Part shown: positions 1 through 6,513 of the stretch, one piece after another
Layout: each line of letters opens with the position of its first letter
Position numbering within the stretch: position 1 is the stretch's first letter
NCBI GenBank assembly: GCA_024278755.1
Contig: JAJRSO010000020.1
Span: 62,001-126,000 of the forward strand
Direction: 5' to 3'
From: Calditrichota bacterium
Lineage (GTDB): Bacteria > Calditrichota > Calditrichia > Calditrichales > Calditrichaceae
DNA length: 64,000 nucleotides
Made by a program: the position numbers and the translations under genes
The notes under the pieces: generated by a model
The model's input: only the letters and a program-made list of their open reading frames with translations
Database searches by the model: none
What the model was told of the DNA's origin: nothing

Positions 1-79
1 CGGGCGTTTGCCCAAAACTCGTTCCCATGAACACAAAGACAACTGCAATGGTCACCAGGGAAAATAATTGCTTCATCAT
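1..79 (-). CDS. Truncated secreted protein, N-terminus only
   Basis: Only the first 26 codons are inside the window; the gene runs off the left edge. The visible peptide is a signal peptide: MMK, a hydrophobic core (LFSLVTIAVVFVFMG) and an SFGQ-like cleavage region. A strong AAGGAGG lies at 84-90. Two adjacent ATGs (79 and 76) are possible, and the second has the better spacing. A sigma-54-like promoter (154-167) and a large palindrome (263-310) lie upstream, so the gene may be a target of the sigma-54 activator encoded just upstream on the same strand. The mature protein is not visible, so no function can be given. Confidence 0.7.
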   Translation of the reverse strand, partial: MMKQLFSLVTIAVVFVFMGTSFGQTP

Positions 80-153
80 AAATCCTCCTTAGATTTAGTT
101 CTTTTTTTCACAACATTAATTAAGATAATTATGAAATTGTTACTATACTTAAT

Positions 154-167
154 ACAATATTAATGCC
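154..167 (-). promoter_or_regulatory. Putative sigma-54 promoter (-24/-12) of the left-edge gene
   Basis: The minus strand reads TTGGCATTAATATTGTA, with GG at 167-166 and GT at 155-154 in the spacing of a -24/-12 promoter (TGGCAC-N5-TTGC). It differs by T for C at the -12 dinucleotide. The predicted start near 142 leaves a leader of about 63 nt before the ATG at 79. A GGG-N8-CCC palindrome lies about 136 bp upstream, a typical enhancer distance. This is motif reading only. Confidence 0.45.
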
Positions 168-262
168 AAAGAAACCAAGAAAAATGTAGTTTGTTTTCAA
201 GTTATTGTTTCTTAAAGAAATAAAGCTGTTTTATAAGAAGAAAATCTTGAGAGTAGGTATTG

Positions 263-310
263 TATTCCCCACTTGCATTGCGTAAAATTACGCAATGCAA
301 GTGGGGAATA
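263..310. repeat. Perfect 48-bp palindrome (23-bp arms, 2-nt loop)
   Basis: Arms 263-285 and 288-310 are exact reverse complements around AA. The arm starts TATTCCCC and ends GCGTAA. It sits directly after the stop codon of the sigma-54 activator gene and upstream of the left-edge gene, both on the minus strand. Neither side has a T-tract, so it is not a standard intrinsic terminator. Its outer edge overlaps the GGG-N8-CCC site at 303-316. It may be an operator or a 3'-end stabilising hairpin. Confidence 0.85.
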
Positions 311-316
311 TTTCCC
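303..316. promoter_or_regulatory. Candidate activator-binding site GGGGAATATTTCCC
   Basis: This near-perfect 14-bp palindrome (GGG-N8-CCC) reads GGGAAATATTCCCC on the other strand. That matches GGGTAATATTCCCC at 6334-6347 at 13 of 14 positions. It lies about 136 bp upstream of the sigma-54-like promoter at 154-167. Position and symmetry suit an enhancer site for an NtrC-type protein; assignment to the adjacent regulator is inferred. Confidence 0.4.
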
Positions 317-320
317 ATAT

Positions 321-1694
321 TCATAAGTTGTATTTTTTCTGTTTGTACCTAACGGAATCTCTGGAAATGCCTAATAATTTTGCTGCTTTAGTTTGATTAT
401 AATTAGTTTTTTGTAACGCTTGTTTAATTAAAGATTTTTCTACTTCTAACAAAGAAAACCCTTTTTCCGGAATTTGAAAATTAGACAGACAATCGTTATT
501 ACTAACGGGTATCTGTTCATTTCTTATTTCGATAGGGAGGCTTTCGATATTTATATATTCGCCTGTTTCCAAAATCATTGCTCGTTCAATAACATTTTTT
601 AACTCTCTGATATTACCCGGCCATGTATATTTAATCAGATGTTTTTCTGCTTCTGCTGATATTCCTTTAATACTTTTGCGAAACTGAATATTAAAAGAAT
701 CGATAAAATGCGCAATTAAAAGTGAAATATCCTGTTGCCGTTCTTTGAGAGAGGGGATTGTTATCTGAAATACTTTTAGCCTATAGAAGAGATCCTCTCT
801 AAATGTTTTTTCAATAATTGCCTTCTGTAAATCTTTGTTCGTCGCGGCAATTATCCGTACATCAACCTGTAAATCGGCTGTTCCTCCGAGACGGCGAACG
901 GTTTTATTCTCAATAATTCCAAGCAGTTTTACCTGTAAAGAGATGTGAATATCGCCAATTTCATCAAGGAATACGGTTCCGCCGTCTGCGATCTCAAAAA
1001 GCCCTTTTTTCTGTTGTTTGGCATCTGTAAAAGCACCCTTTTCGTGTCCGAAAAGTTCGCTTTCCAATAAGGTTTCCGGGAGAGATGCGCAATTAATTGT
1101 AACAAACGGCTTGCTACTTCGGCTGCTTTCATTATGAATAACCCGGGCCATAAGGTCTTTTCCGGTGCCGCTTGCCCCGAGTAAGAGTATTGTGGTTGCT
1201 TCGGATGCGGCAATCTTTTTAGCCATATGCAGAATACGTTTCAGCGAAGGGGATTGCCCTACGATATGGTCGAAGGTTAATTCTGATTTTTGTTGTCTCC
1301 GAAGTATCTGAACTTCATTATCGAGCTGAATTTTCTTATTTATATTGTTAAGGATTACTTCAATTTCCTCAAATGAAAAGGGCTTGTTGATATATTCAAA
1401 GGCGCCGAGTTTCATCGCTTTTACAGCCGTTTCGATGGTACCAAAGGCGGTCATAAAGACAATTATTGTTTCTTCGTTTTGTGCTTTTATTTTTTGAACT
1501 ATTTCCAGCCCTTGTATACCCGGAAGTTTGTTATCCAAAAAAACGATGTCCGGACTATGCTGTTCAAATAAGCGCAGTCCTTCTTCTCCGGTATCTGCCG
1601 AAATAATACTGTAAACTTTCCCGCTGAGTTTTTTCTTAAAAGACCAGCAAATCAGATTTTCGTCGTCAATAACTAAAATTTTTTGTTTTCTCAT
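321..1694 (-). CDS. NtrC-family sigma-54-dependent response regulator
   Basis: The 457-residue protein has three domains. The receiver domain (about 5-118) has acidic residues D10/D11, phospho-acceptor D54 and K104. The AAA+ sigma-54 interaction domain (about 142-375) has Walker A GASGTGKD (173-180) and Walker B VFLDE (241-245). Its sigma-54 contact loop reads GAFTDA (220-225) rather than GAFTGA, a known natural variant. A Fis-type helix-turn-helix ([17 protein letters not shown]) ends the protein. Its start overlaps the stop of the upstream histidine kinase by 4 nt, so the two form a coupled two-component system. The operon also carries an NHL protein and a 12-haem cytochrome and has a sigma-54-like promoter, so control of electron-transfer genes and autoregulation are likely. 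Confidence 0.95.
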   Translation of the reverse strand: MRKQKILVIDDENLICWSFKKKLSGKVYSIISADTGEEGLRLFEQHSPDIVFLDNKLPGIQGLEIVQKIKAQNEETIIVFMTAFGTIETAVKAMKLGAFEYINKPFSFEEIEVILNNINKKIQLDNEVQILRRQQKSELTFDHIVGQSPSLKRILHMAKKIAASEATTILLLGASGTGKDLMARVIHNESSRSSKPFVTINCASLPETLLESELFGHEKGAFTDAKQQKKGLFEIADGGTVFLDEIGDIHISLQVKLLGIIENKTVRRLGGTADLQVDVRIIAATNKDLQKAIIEKTFREDLFYRLKVFQITIPSLKERQQDISLLIAHFIDSFNIQFRKSIKGISAEAEKHLIKYTWPGNIRELKNVIERAMILETGEYINIESLPIEIRNEQIPVSNNDCLSNFQIPEKGFSLLEVEKSLIKQALQKTNYNQTKAAKLLGISRDSVRYKQKKYNL

Positions 1695-3184
1695 TTCAAT
1701 ACCGCATTTCTATGTGAGATAGTTTTCTTAACCGGAAGTGTGATAATAAAAACAGTACCGCAAACGGTATTGTTCTCAATATAAATATCGCCGTTATGCC
1801 GTTCAACTATATCCTTACTTATAGCCAGGCCGAGGCCCGTGCCTTTGTGGCGCATCGTAAAGAACGGCTTAAAAACTTCACTAAATTTTTCGGCGGGAAT
1901 TCCGCTTCCCGTATCCGAAATTTTAATAATTATTTCTTCCTTTTCCGAATCATATTTTGTTGTAAATGTTATGGTTCCTTTATCCTTAATTGCCTGTTGT
2001 GCGTTTAAGCCAAGATTAATAATGACAATTTCCATTTGTTTTATATCAAAGTAAAAATTTGGAATTTCCGGAGCAAATTCCAGGATGTATTTAATCTGAT
2101 TTTTCTGAAATTGATTTTTTAGAAAAAAGACCACTTTTTCTATAATATCATTAATATTATTAAAACTATAATGTAATTCGACCGGCCGGGAGAACTCTAA
2201 TAGATCATTAATTGTTTTATTTACACGTCTGGCCTGACGCTGTACTTCCTCAAGTATTTGTTTGTTATCCGATTCTTTTGCGTCTTCAACAATAATCTGA
2301 ATCGCGTTGGCAATTCCGGTTAACGGATTTTTAATTTCATGCGCCAAACTTGCCGCCATTTCACCTACGGTGGCTAATTTTTGGGCATTTAATAGTTCTT
2401 TTTGATGGTACATTTCCAGTTCGCTCTGTGTACATTTCAGGTTGTCGAGCATCCGGTTAAAGCTTTTTGCAAGGTTACCTAATTCCTCCGATTCAGGGAT
2501 TGAAAAACGTTCATTTATAAAGCCCTGATCGATCTTGTTAATTGTCGTTTTAAACTGGTTTAATGACCTGCGTACAAATCGATAGTGCAGTAACGATACC
2601 GAAAGTAATATAATAATCATTAGTAATAAAGTATAAAAACGGCCGAAATTCTGTAAGAACGAGATGTTCTCTTCAATTTGTCTGGTGGAAAAATCAATTA
2701 CAATATATCCCAATCTTTTTTTTACAGGATTGTGACAGGCGTAGCATTCTTTGGCATTTTGTAGTTGGATATAGGAACGCAGAATTTGACGGTTATTTCT
2801 TTGTATTCTCTTAATTGTTATGGAACCGGAGAGCCCGGAAAGTGTAATTTGGCTTAACGAATCTTTAAAAACGGTTTTTGCTTGTACGGGGAAAACCTGT
2901 TTCCCTTCGCTGTTTAATAAAATAGCATTTATAACAAAATCATTATCCTGAATTTTATTAATCATTGGATAGATTATTTTTTGTCCGTTTTGTGAAACAA
3001 CAAATAAGTATTGTTCCTGTAACAGGGTAAGAATGGGGATGATATTTTTTTCGGTAAACTGATAGAAACGATCTTCCAGATATTTACTGTAAATATAAAA
3101 TGAGAAAAAGGAGCTCAAGACGAGTACAATTATCATTGCAACCGTTATTTTAAAGCGAAACGAAGTGATTTTCATAATAGGCAT
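1691..3184 (-). CDS. Sensor histidine kinase with a c-type haem motif in its periplasmic domain
   Basis: This 497-residue membrane kinase has TM1 (about 13-33), a periplasmic sensor (34-183), TM2 (about 184-201), HAMP (203-255), a HisKA domain with H282 in the H-box (SLAHEIKNPLTG), and a HATPase domain with G boxes (DTGSGIP, GTGLGLA). The sensor contains C147-Y-A-C150-H151 some 33 residues before TM2, in the context NAKECYACHNP. This is a canonical CxxCH haem c attachment site facing the periplasm. Such kinases occur in metal- and nitrogen-respiring bacteria; redox or ligand sensing is inferred. It sits 9 nt after the 12-haem cytochrome gene and overlaps the response regulator by 4 nt. A second in-frame ATG at 3175 is an alternative start. 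Confidence 0.93.
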   Translation of the reverse strand: MPIMKITSFRFKITVAMIIVLVLSSFFSFYIYSKYLEDRFYQFTEKNIIPILTLLQEQYLFVVSQNGQKIIYPMINKIQDNDFVINAILLNSEGKQVFPVQAKTVFKDSLSQITLSGLSGSITIKRIQRNNRQILRSYIQLQNAKECYACHNPVKKRLGYIVIDFSTRQIEENISFLQNFGRFYTLLLMIIILLSVSLLHYRFVRRSLNQFKTTINKIDQGFINERFSIPESEELGNLAKSFNRMLDNLKCTQSELEMYHQKELLNAQKLATVGEMAASLAHEIKNPLTGIANAIQIIVEDAKESDNKQILEEVQRQARRVNKTINDLLEFSRPVELHYSFNNINDIIEKVVFFLKNQFQKNQIKYILEFAPEIPNFYFDIKQMEIVIINLGLNAQQAIKDKGTITFTTKYDSEKEEIIIKISDTGSGIPAEKFSEVFKPFFTMRHKGTGLGLAISKDIVERHNGDIYIENNTVCGTVFIITLPVKKTISHRNAVLK

Positions 3185-3193
3185 TGCCTTGCT

Positions 3194-4870
3194 TTAATAG
3201 GTTTCCGGGCTATGGTTTTTACCGTGGCAGCGGAGATAACAACTTCCTGTAAATTTTCCCAGAGTATTAAACTCCAACTTACCGGTAACCGGATCTTCGG
3301 AAACAACGCGGATATCAAAATTGATAAGATACGAATGGTTGAGGGCGTTGCCTTGAGCGCTGCTGATTCCATGTGGATCATGACATACGTTACAGGGTGT
3401 GTTTTCATCGACAATATGTTTCCTGTGGATTTTTTGAGAATACGTTTCCATACTGTTGAGGATAATACCGCGATTATGGCACTGATAACATAGTTCGTAG
3501 CTTTGATAGCTCTCCGGGGTGAAATCTGTCGTTTCATAGCGGAATTTTAATATATGCGGATAAATGGAGCCGTGGGGGCCGGCCGGGCTTCTGACGCCGT
3601 CACTGGAGTGGCAATTAGTACAATATATTATACTGCTTTCTGTCCTGGGTAAGATTAAACTGGGCACATTCGTATTTTTCCCGCTCCCTTCTATAGGATG
3701 ATAGGAGGGGTTTCCCAAATCAAACTCAAGCCGTACATTGCTTTGTTCTATTTGCCTCGATGTCGGGCTTCCGGGTTTGACAGCGCTTTCGGAATGACAG
3801 CGATAGCACAATTCGTATTGAAACCGTATTTTTTCTACGGGATTGCCATTCGTATCCACGCCTTTTACATCTTTTATACTTCCTTCTGCCAATGGCGGCC
3901 GGGTGCGTAATTTCTTACTGGAATGCGGATTGTGGCAATCCGAGCATTCCACATGTTTTATCCGAACAATGTTTTCTTCTGCCGGATCATGTATTTGATT
4001 ATAGGTATAAACATTGTGGGCAAATGGCTTGTTTTGCATCGCCCGAATGTCTGTGGACGCAACACTTCCGTTATGGCAAATCAAACAGTTATCTTCTTCG
4101 CGAATAAAATTTAAGAGGCGGTCGTGGCTTTCGGCGCCGTGGGGATTATGACAGTTTTCACATCCGTTTTCCTCGACCGTTTTATATGGTGTGTGAAACC
4201 AGGGAGAGCGCCCAAATCCTTTCCAGGTTGCGTTTGATATTTTATGTGCGCTAAAATTCCAATTATCCATTTGATGACATTGAATGCATAACTCAGAATA
4301 TTGGTAGGAGACCGATAAAAAATAATCGTATGTCTGATTATGCGGATCATGACAGGAAGTGCACTGCACTTTTTGGTTTTCGAGTTCAATGGAATGCGGT
4401 AGAAAAGCCGGGTCTGTTAGTTCTGTGTTCCTAAGCGCCAACGTGGAATTGTATGTAAATGATATGGGATGATCATCAGAGAGATCGGTTGTAAGATTTG
4501 CCTTGTTACGCATCATGCTAAGGCTGTTTGCGGCTAAACTGGTTTCGGAAGAGCTAAGCGCAATAGTTCCGTCGTGGCAGGACAGGCATAAAAGGGAAGA
4601 GCCTGTGGGCTGTCCGGGCAAAGCCTGAATGGTAGAACTATTGTACAAAATGTAGTTCTGCCCCGTATCGTTTCTTCTCCATTGTGCGGGTTTGGGTCGT
4701 GATATATGCGTTGTATGACAAAAACGGCACATATCCGATTCACCGCCGCTTTTTGCCAAACTCTGTCCGCTAACCGATAAATTATGTTTGGAATTTATAA
4801 GTCCCTGTGCTAAAAGAAATATCGGACAGAGGATAAAAATAAGCGTTAAAAAGAGTTTTTTTCTATTCAT
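3194..4870 (-). CDS. Secreted dodecahaem c-type cytochrome (paralogue of the one at 32.4 kb)
   Basis: This 558-residue protein has a signal peptide (MNRKKLFLTLIFILCPIFLLAQ). I count 11 CxxCH motifs (CRFCH, CLSCH, CTSCH, CIQCH, CENCH, CLICH, CSDCH, CYRCH, CTNCH, CYQCH, CNVCH) plus a final CX3CH (CYLRCHGKNH), giving 12 potential haems. Many motifs continue as CxxCHxPH, as in the doubled-CXXCH family. Order and spacing match the protein at 32385-34079, including the unusual last motif, so the two are paralogues. A periplasmic or outer-surface electron carrier is likely. The ATG lies inside the end of the NHL gene (8-nt overlap), which supplies GGAGAG as ribosome site. Confidence 0.93.
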   Translation of the reverse strand: MNRKKLFLTLIFILCPIFLLAQGLINSKHNLSVSGQSLAKSGGESDMCRFCHTTHISRPKPAQWRRNDTGQNYILYNSSTIQALPGQPTGSSLLCLSCHDGTIALSSSETSLAANSLSMMRNKANLTTDLSDDHPISFTYNSTLALRNTELTDPAFLPHSIELENQKVQCTSCHDPHNQTYDYFLSVSYQYSELCIQCHQMDNWNFSAHKISNATWKGFGRSPWFHTPYKTVEENGCENCHNPHGAESHDRLLNFIREEDNCLICHNGSVASTDIRAMQNKPFAHNVYTYNQIHDPAEENIVRIKHVECSDCHNPHSSKKLRTRPPLAEGSIKDVKGVDTNGNPVEKIRFQYELCYRCHSESAVKPGSPTSRQIEQSNVRLEFDLGNPSYHPIEGSGKNTNVPSLILPRTESSIIYCTNCHSSDGVRSPAGPHGSIYPHILKFRYETTDFTPESYQSYELCYQCHNRGIILNSMETYSQKIHRKHIVDENTPCNVCHDPHGISSAQGNALNHSYLINFDIRVVSEDPVTGKLEFNTLGKFTGSCYLRCHGKNHSPETY

Positions 4871-5900
4871 CGGTCTCTCCGGAAATATATCGGAAAATCT
4901 GAATCCGGGCGTTATAACTATCTACCACATATATCCGATCTTCAGGATCAATGTAAATTCCTACAGGTAGCCAAAACTGCCCCTGGCCATGGCCCTGTTC
5001 TCCGAAATTAAATAAAAAATCCCCCTCCTTATCAAATATCTGCACAGTGTTAAACAGGGCGTCTACTACATAAATATTGCCCTGCGAATCTGTGGCGATT
5101 CCCTTGGGTCTGGCAAAATAACCGGTTGCATCGCCATTTTCGCCAAAAATGGAAACAACTTCTCCATCTCCGTTAAAAACCTGTACACGGAAGTTCATGG
5201 AGTCTACCACATAAACCATTCCCGCCTCATCTATCCAGATAAATGTAGGAAAATTAAACTCTCCGGTGGCTACTCCTCGCTGGCCTATCGTTTTTATTAA
5301 TGTACCCCGCATGGTGAATATGGAAATTCTGTGGGCATTTGTTTCTACGACCCAAAGTTCATTTTTCTGATCTAAAAAAGCGATACCGGTCGGACGATTG
5401 AGTGGACAAGTTTCATTTAATGCATACGGTTGTTTTTTTTGCCGGTTCGAATAAAAAACTTTTCCCAATTTGGAATCTGTAAAATAAATTCCCCCGCTAT
5501 TAGATTGACAAAGCCCCACCAGCGAGATAAAGGGATAGGCCTCGGTTCGTTTAAACTGGGTAATATTCCCCAAATTGTTTTCGGCAAAAACAAGTGCGCT
5601 TTTTCCCTGATCCAAAATACACAGGGAGCCGTTGTTCATTGTGATGGCAGAAATTGGGCGCAGAAGTTTTAAATCGGTCTTTCCGAAAATAAACTGTCCC
5701 AGTTTACCGGTTAGGCTACTCTTGCTATTATTTCCTCCCAGCACTGATATTTGTTTTAACCATTGAATGACAGGACCGTCTGATTTTGTTTTATCCTGAG
5801 GCCAAATGAGATCCTTTGCCTGTCCGGAAAAAATAAATCCCAATAAAACTATGAGACAAACAGATATACGAAATACGTTTTTTTTTGAATAAGACATCAT
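4863..5900 (-). CDS. Secreted NHL-repeat beta-propeller protein
   Basis: This 345-residue protein has a signal peptide (core ISVCLIVLLGFIFSG) and NHL/6-bladed-propeller repeats from about 75 to the end. The repeat pattern is RPTGIAFLDQ-n-WVVET-n-HRI, FNFPTFIWID, YFARPKGIATD, WLPVGIYIDP. It is close in sequence to the protein at 31.4 kb, sharing the stretches GEFNFPTFIWID and GYFARPKGIATD. Both precede a 12-haem cytochrome gene. No enzyme motif is visible, so a scaffold or partner role for the cytochrome is inferred. It is the first gene of the four-gene minus-strand operon. Two ATGs (5900 and 5897) follow GGAG at 5907-5910. Confidence 0.9.
   Translation of the reverse strand: MMSYSKKNVFRISVCLIVLLGFIFSGQAKDLIWPQDKTKSDGPVIQWLKQISVLGGNNSKSSLTGKLGQFIFGKTDLKLLRPISAITMNNGSLCILDQGKSALVFAENNLGNITQFKRTEAYPFISLVGLCQSNSGGIYFTDSKLGKVFYSNRQKKQPYALNETCPLNRPTGIAFLDQKNELWVVETNAHRISIFTMRGTLIKTIGQRGVATGEFNFPTFIWIDEAGMVYVVDSMNFRVQVFNGDGEVVSIFGENGDATGYFARPKGIATDSQGNIYVVDALFNTVQIFDKEGDFLFNFGEQGHGQGQFWLPVGIYIDPEDRIYVVDSYNARIQIFRYISGETDE
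5557..5574. repeat. 18-bp sequence shared with the 6.3-kb intergenic region
   Basis: TGGGTAATATTCCCCAAA occurs here inside the NHL gene and again, identically, at 6333-6350 in the intergenic region. It contains the GGG-N8-CCC palindrome. It could be an intragenic operator about 350 bp downstream of the operon's promoter, allowing DNA looping, or chance coding sequence (Leu-Gly-Asn-Ile-Thr). Confidence 0.5.
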
Positions 5901-5922
5901 TCACAACTCCATTTCATTCATT

Positions 5923-5940
5923 TGTGCTATTTTCGTGCCG
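5923..5940 (-). promoter_or_regulatory. Sigma-54 promoter of the NHL/cytochrome/two-component operon
   Basis: The minus strand reads CGGCACGAAAATAGCACA. GGCACG is followed at correct spacing by AGCA, with GG at 5939-5938 and GC at 5927-5926. This is the best match in the window to TGGCACG-N4-TTGCA. The predicted start at about 5914 leaves a 14-nt leader that still contains GGAG before the ATG at 5900. As the operon encodes a sigma-54 activator, autoregulation is plausible. Confidence 0.6.
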
Positions 5941-6333
5941 GAAAAACAGGATATCCCATATTTCTTATATTCCATAAGAATCTAAAACCGTATATTATAG
6001 AGACGTTCTTTTTTTCGTTACAGATGTTCCGCAAGGTTCCGTGGGAATGTAAAAAAATAGTAGTTTTAGAAAATAGTGCATTGTTTGTCTCTAACCTATT
6101 TATTAATAAAAAGTTATTTAGACTCCTTTAATCCTTTTCGGTATATGTATGGTATCAAATTGGAACGGTTTTGATTGGGTTTTTGAAAAGACGGACGCAC
6201 AAAACAGTTTCGTGACCGAATAAAAAAGCAAATGCCGGCGAGTCGGGTTTTATATTACTTTTGGGTTAAATTTTTAAATAAGAAAAACGAACACCGGATA
6301 GGAATCATTAAATTATTTAGCGGGCTTAGAATT

Positions 6334-6369
6334 GGGTAATATTCCCCAAAAATTCGGGTGTTTTTACCC
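6334..6369. promoter_or_regulatory. Tandem GGG-N8-CCC palindromes, candidate enhancer
   Basis: GGGTAATATTCCCC (6334-6347) and GGGTGTTTTTACCC (6356-6369) share the GGG-N8-CCC form and start 22 bp apart, about two helical turns. The downstream edge lies about 88 bp before the -24 element at 6457. Paired dimer sites at this distance are usual for NtrC-type activators. The first site is repeated exactly in the NHL gene and nearly so at 303-316. Confidence 0.45.
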
Positions 6370-6456
6370 ATTATCCCTCTTTGTAAATATGCAGAATAAT
6401 ACGATTTACACTTTAATTGTTTAAAACATAACCGGTTAACGATGTTTGTGCTATTG

Positions 6457-6470
6457 GGCATACTATTTGT
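6457..6470 (+). promoter_or_regulatory. Putative sigma-54 promoter of the ccmF/cytochrome operon
   Basis: The sequence TTGGGCATACTATTTGTAT has GG at 6457-6458 and GT at 6469-6470, the GG-N10-GC spacing with T for C at -12. The TTGTAT ending is shared with candidates at 154-167 and 31227-31240. The predicted start near 6482 gives a leader of about 32 nt containing AAGGAA before the ATG at 6514. Confidence 0.45.
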
Positions 6471-6513
6471 ATATCTTTCCTCTTTCATTTACTACTGAAT
6501 AAAAGGAATTTAC

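Larger units (their letters stand above)
5901..6513. other. Divergent intergenic region with two sigma-54-like promoters
   Basis: This 613-bp region separates the minus-strand NHL/cytochrome/two-component operon from the plus-strand ccmF operon. It holds a sigma-54-like promoter for each direction (5923-5940 and 6457-6470). Two GGG-N8-CCC palindromes 22 bp apart lie at 6334-6347 and 6356-6369. I found no credible gene; the short open frames lack ribosome sites and known features. Confidence 0.75.

Noticed and set aside
5922-6131. 69-codon plus-strand frame in the divergent intergenic region
   Set aside because: No ribosome site, no recognisable feature, and it overlaps the minus-strand promoter region.
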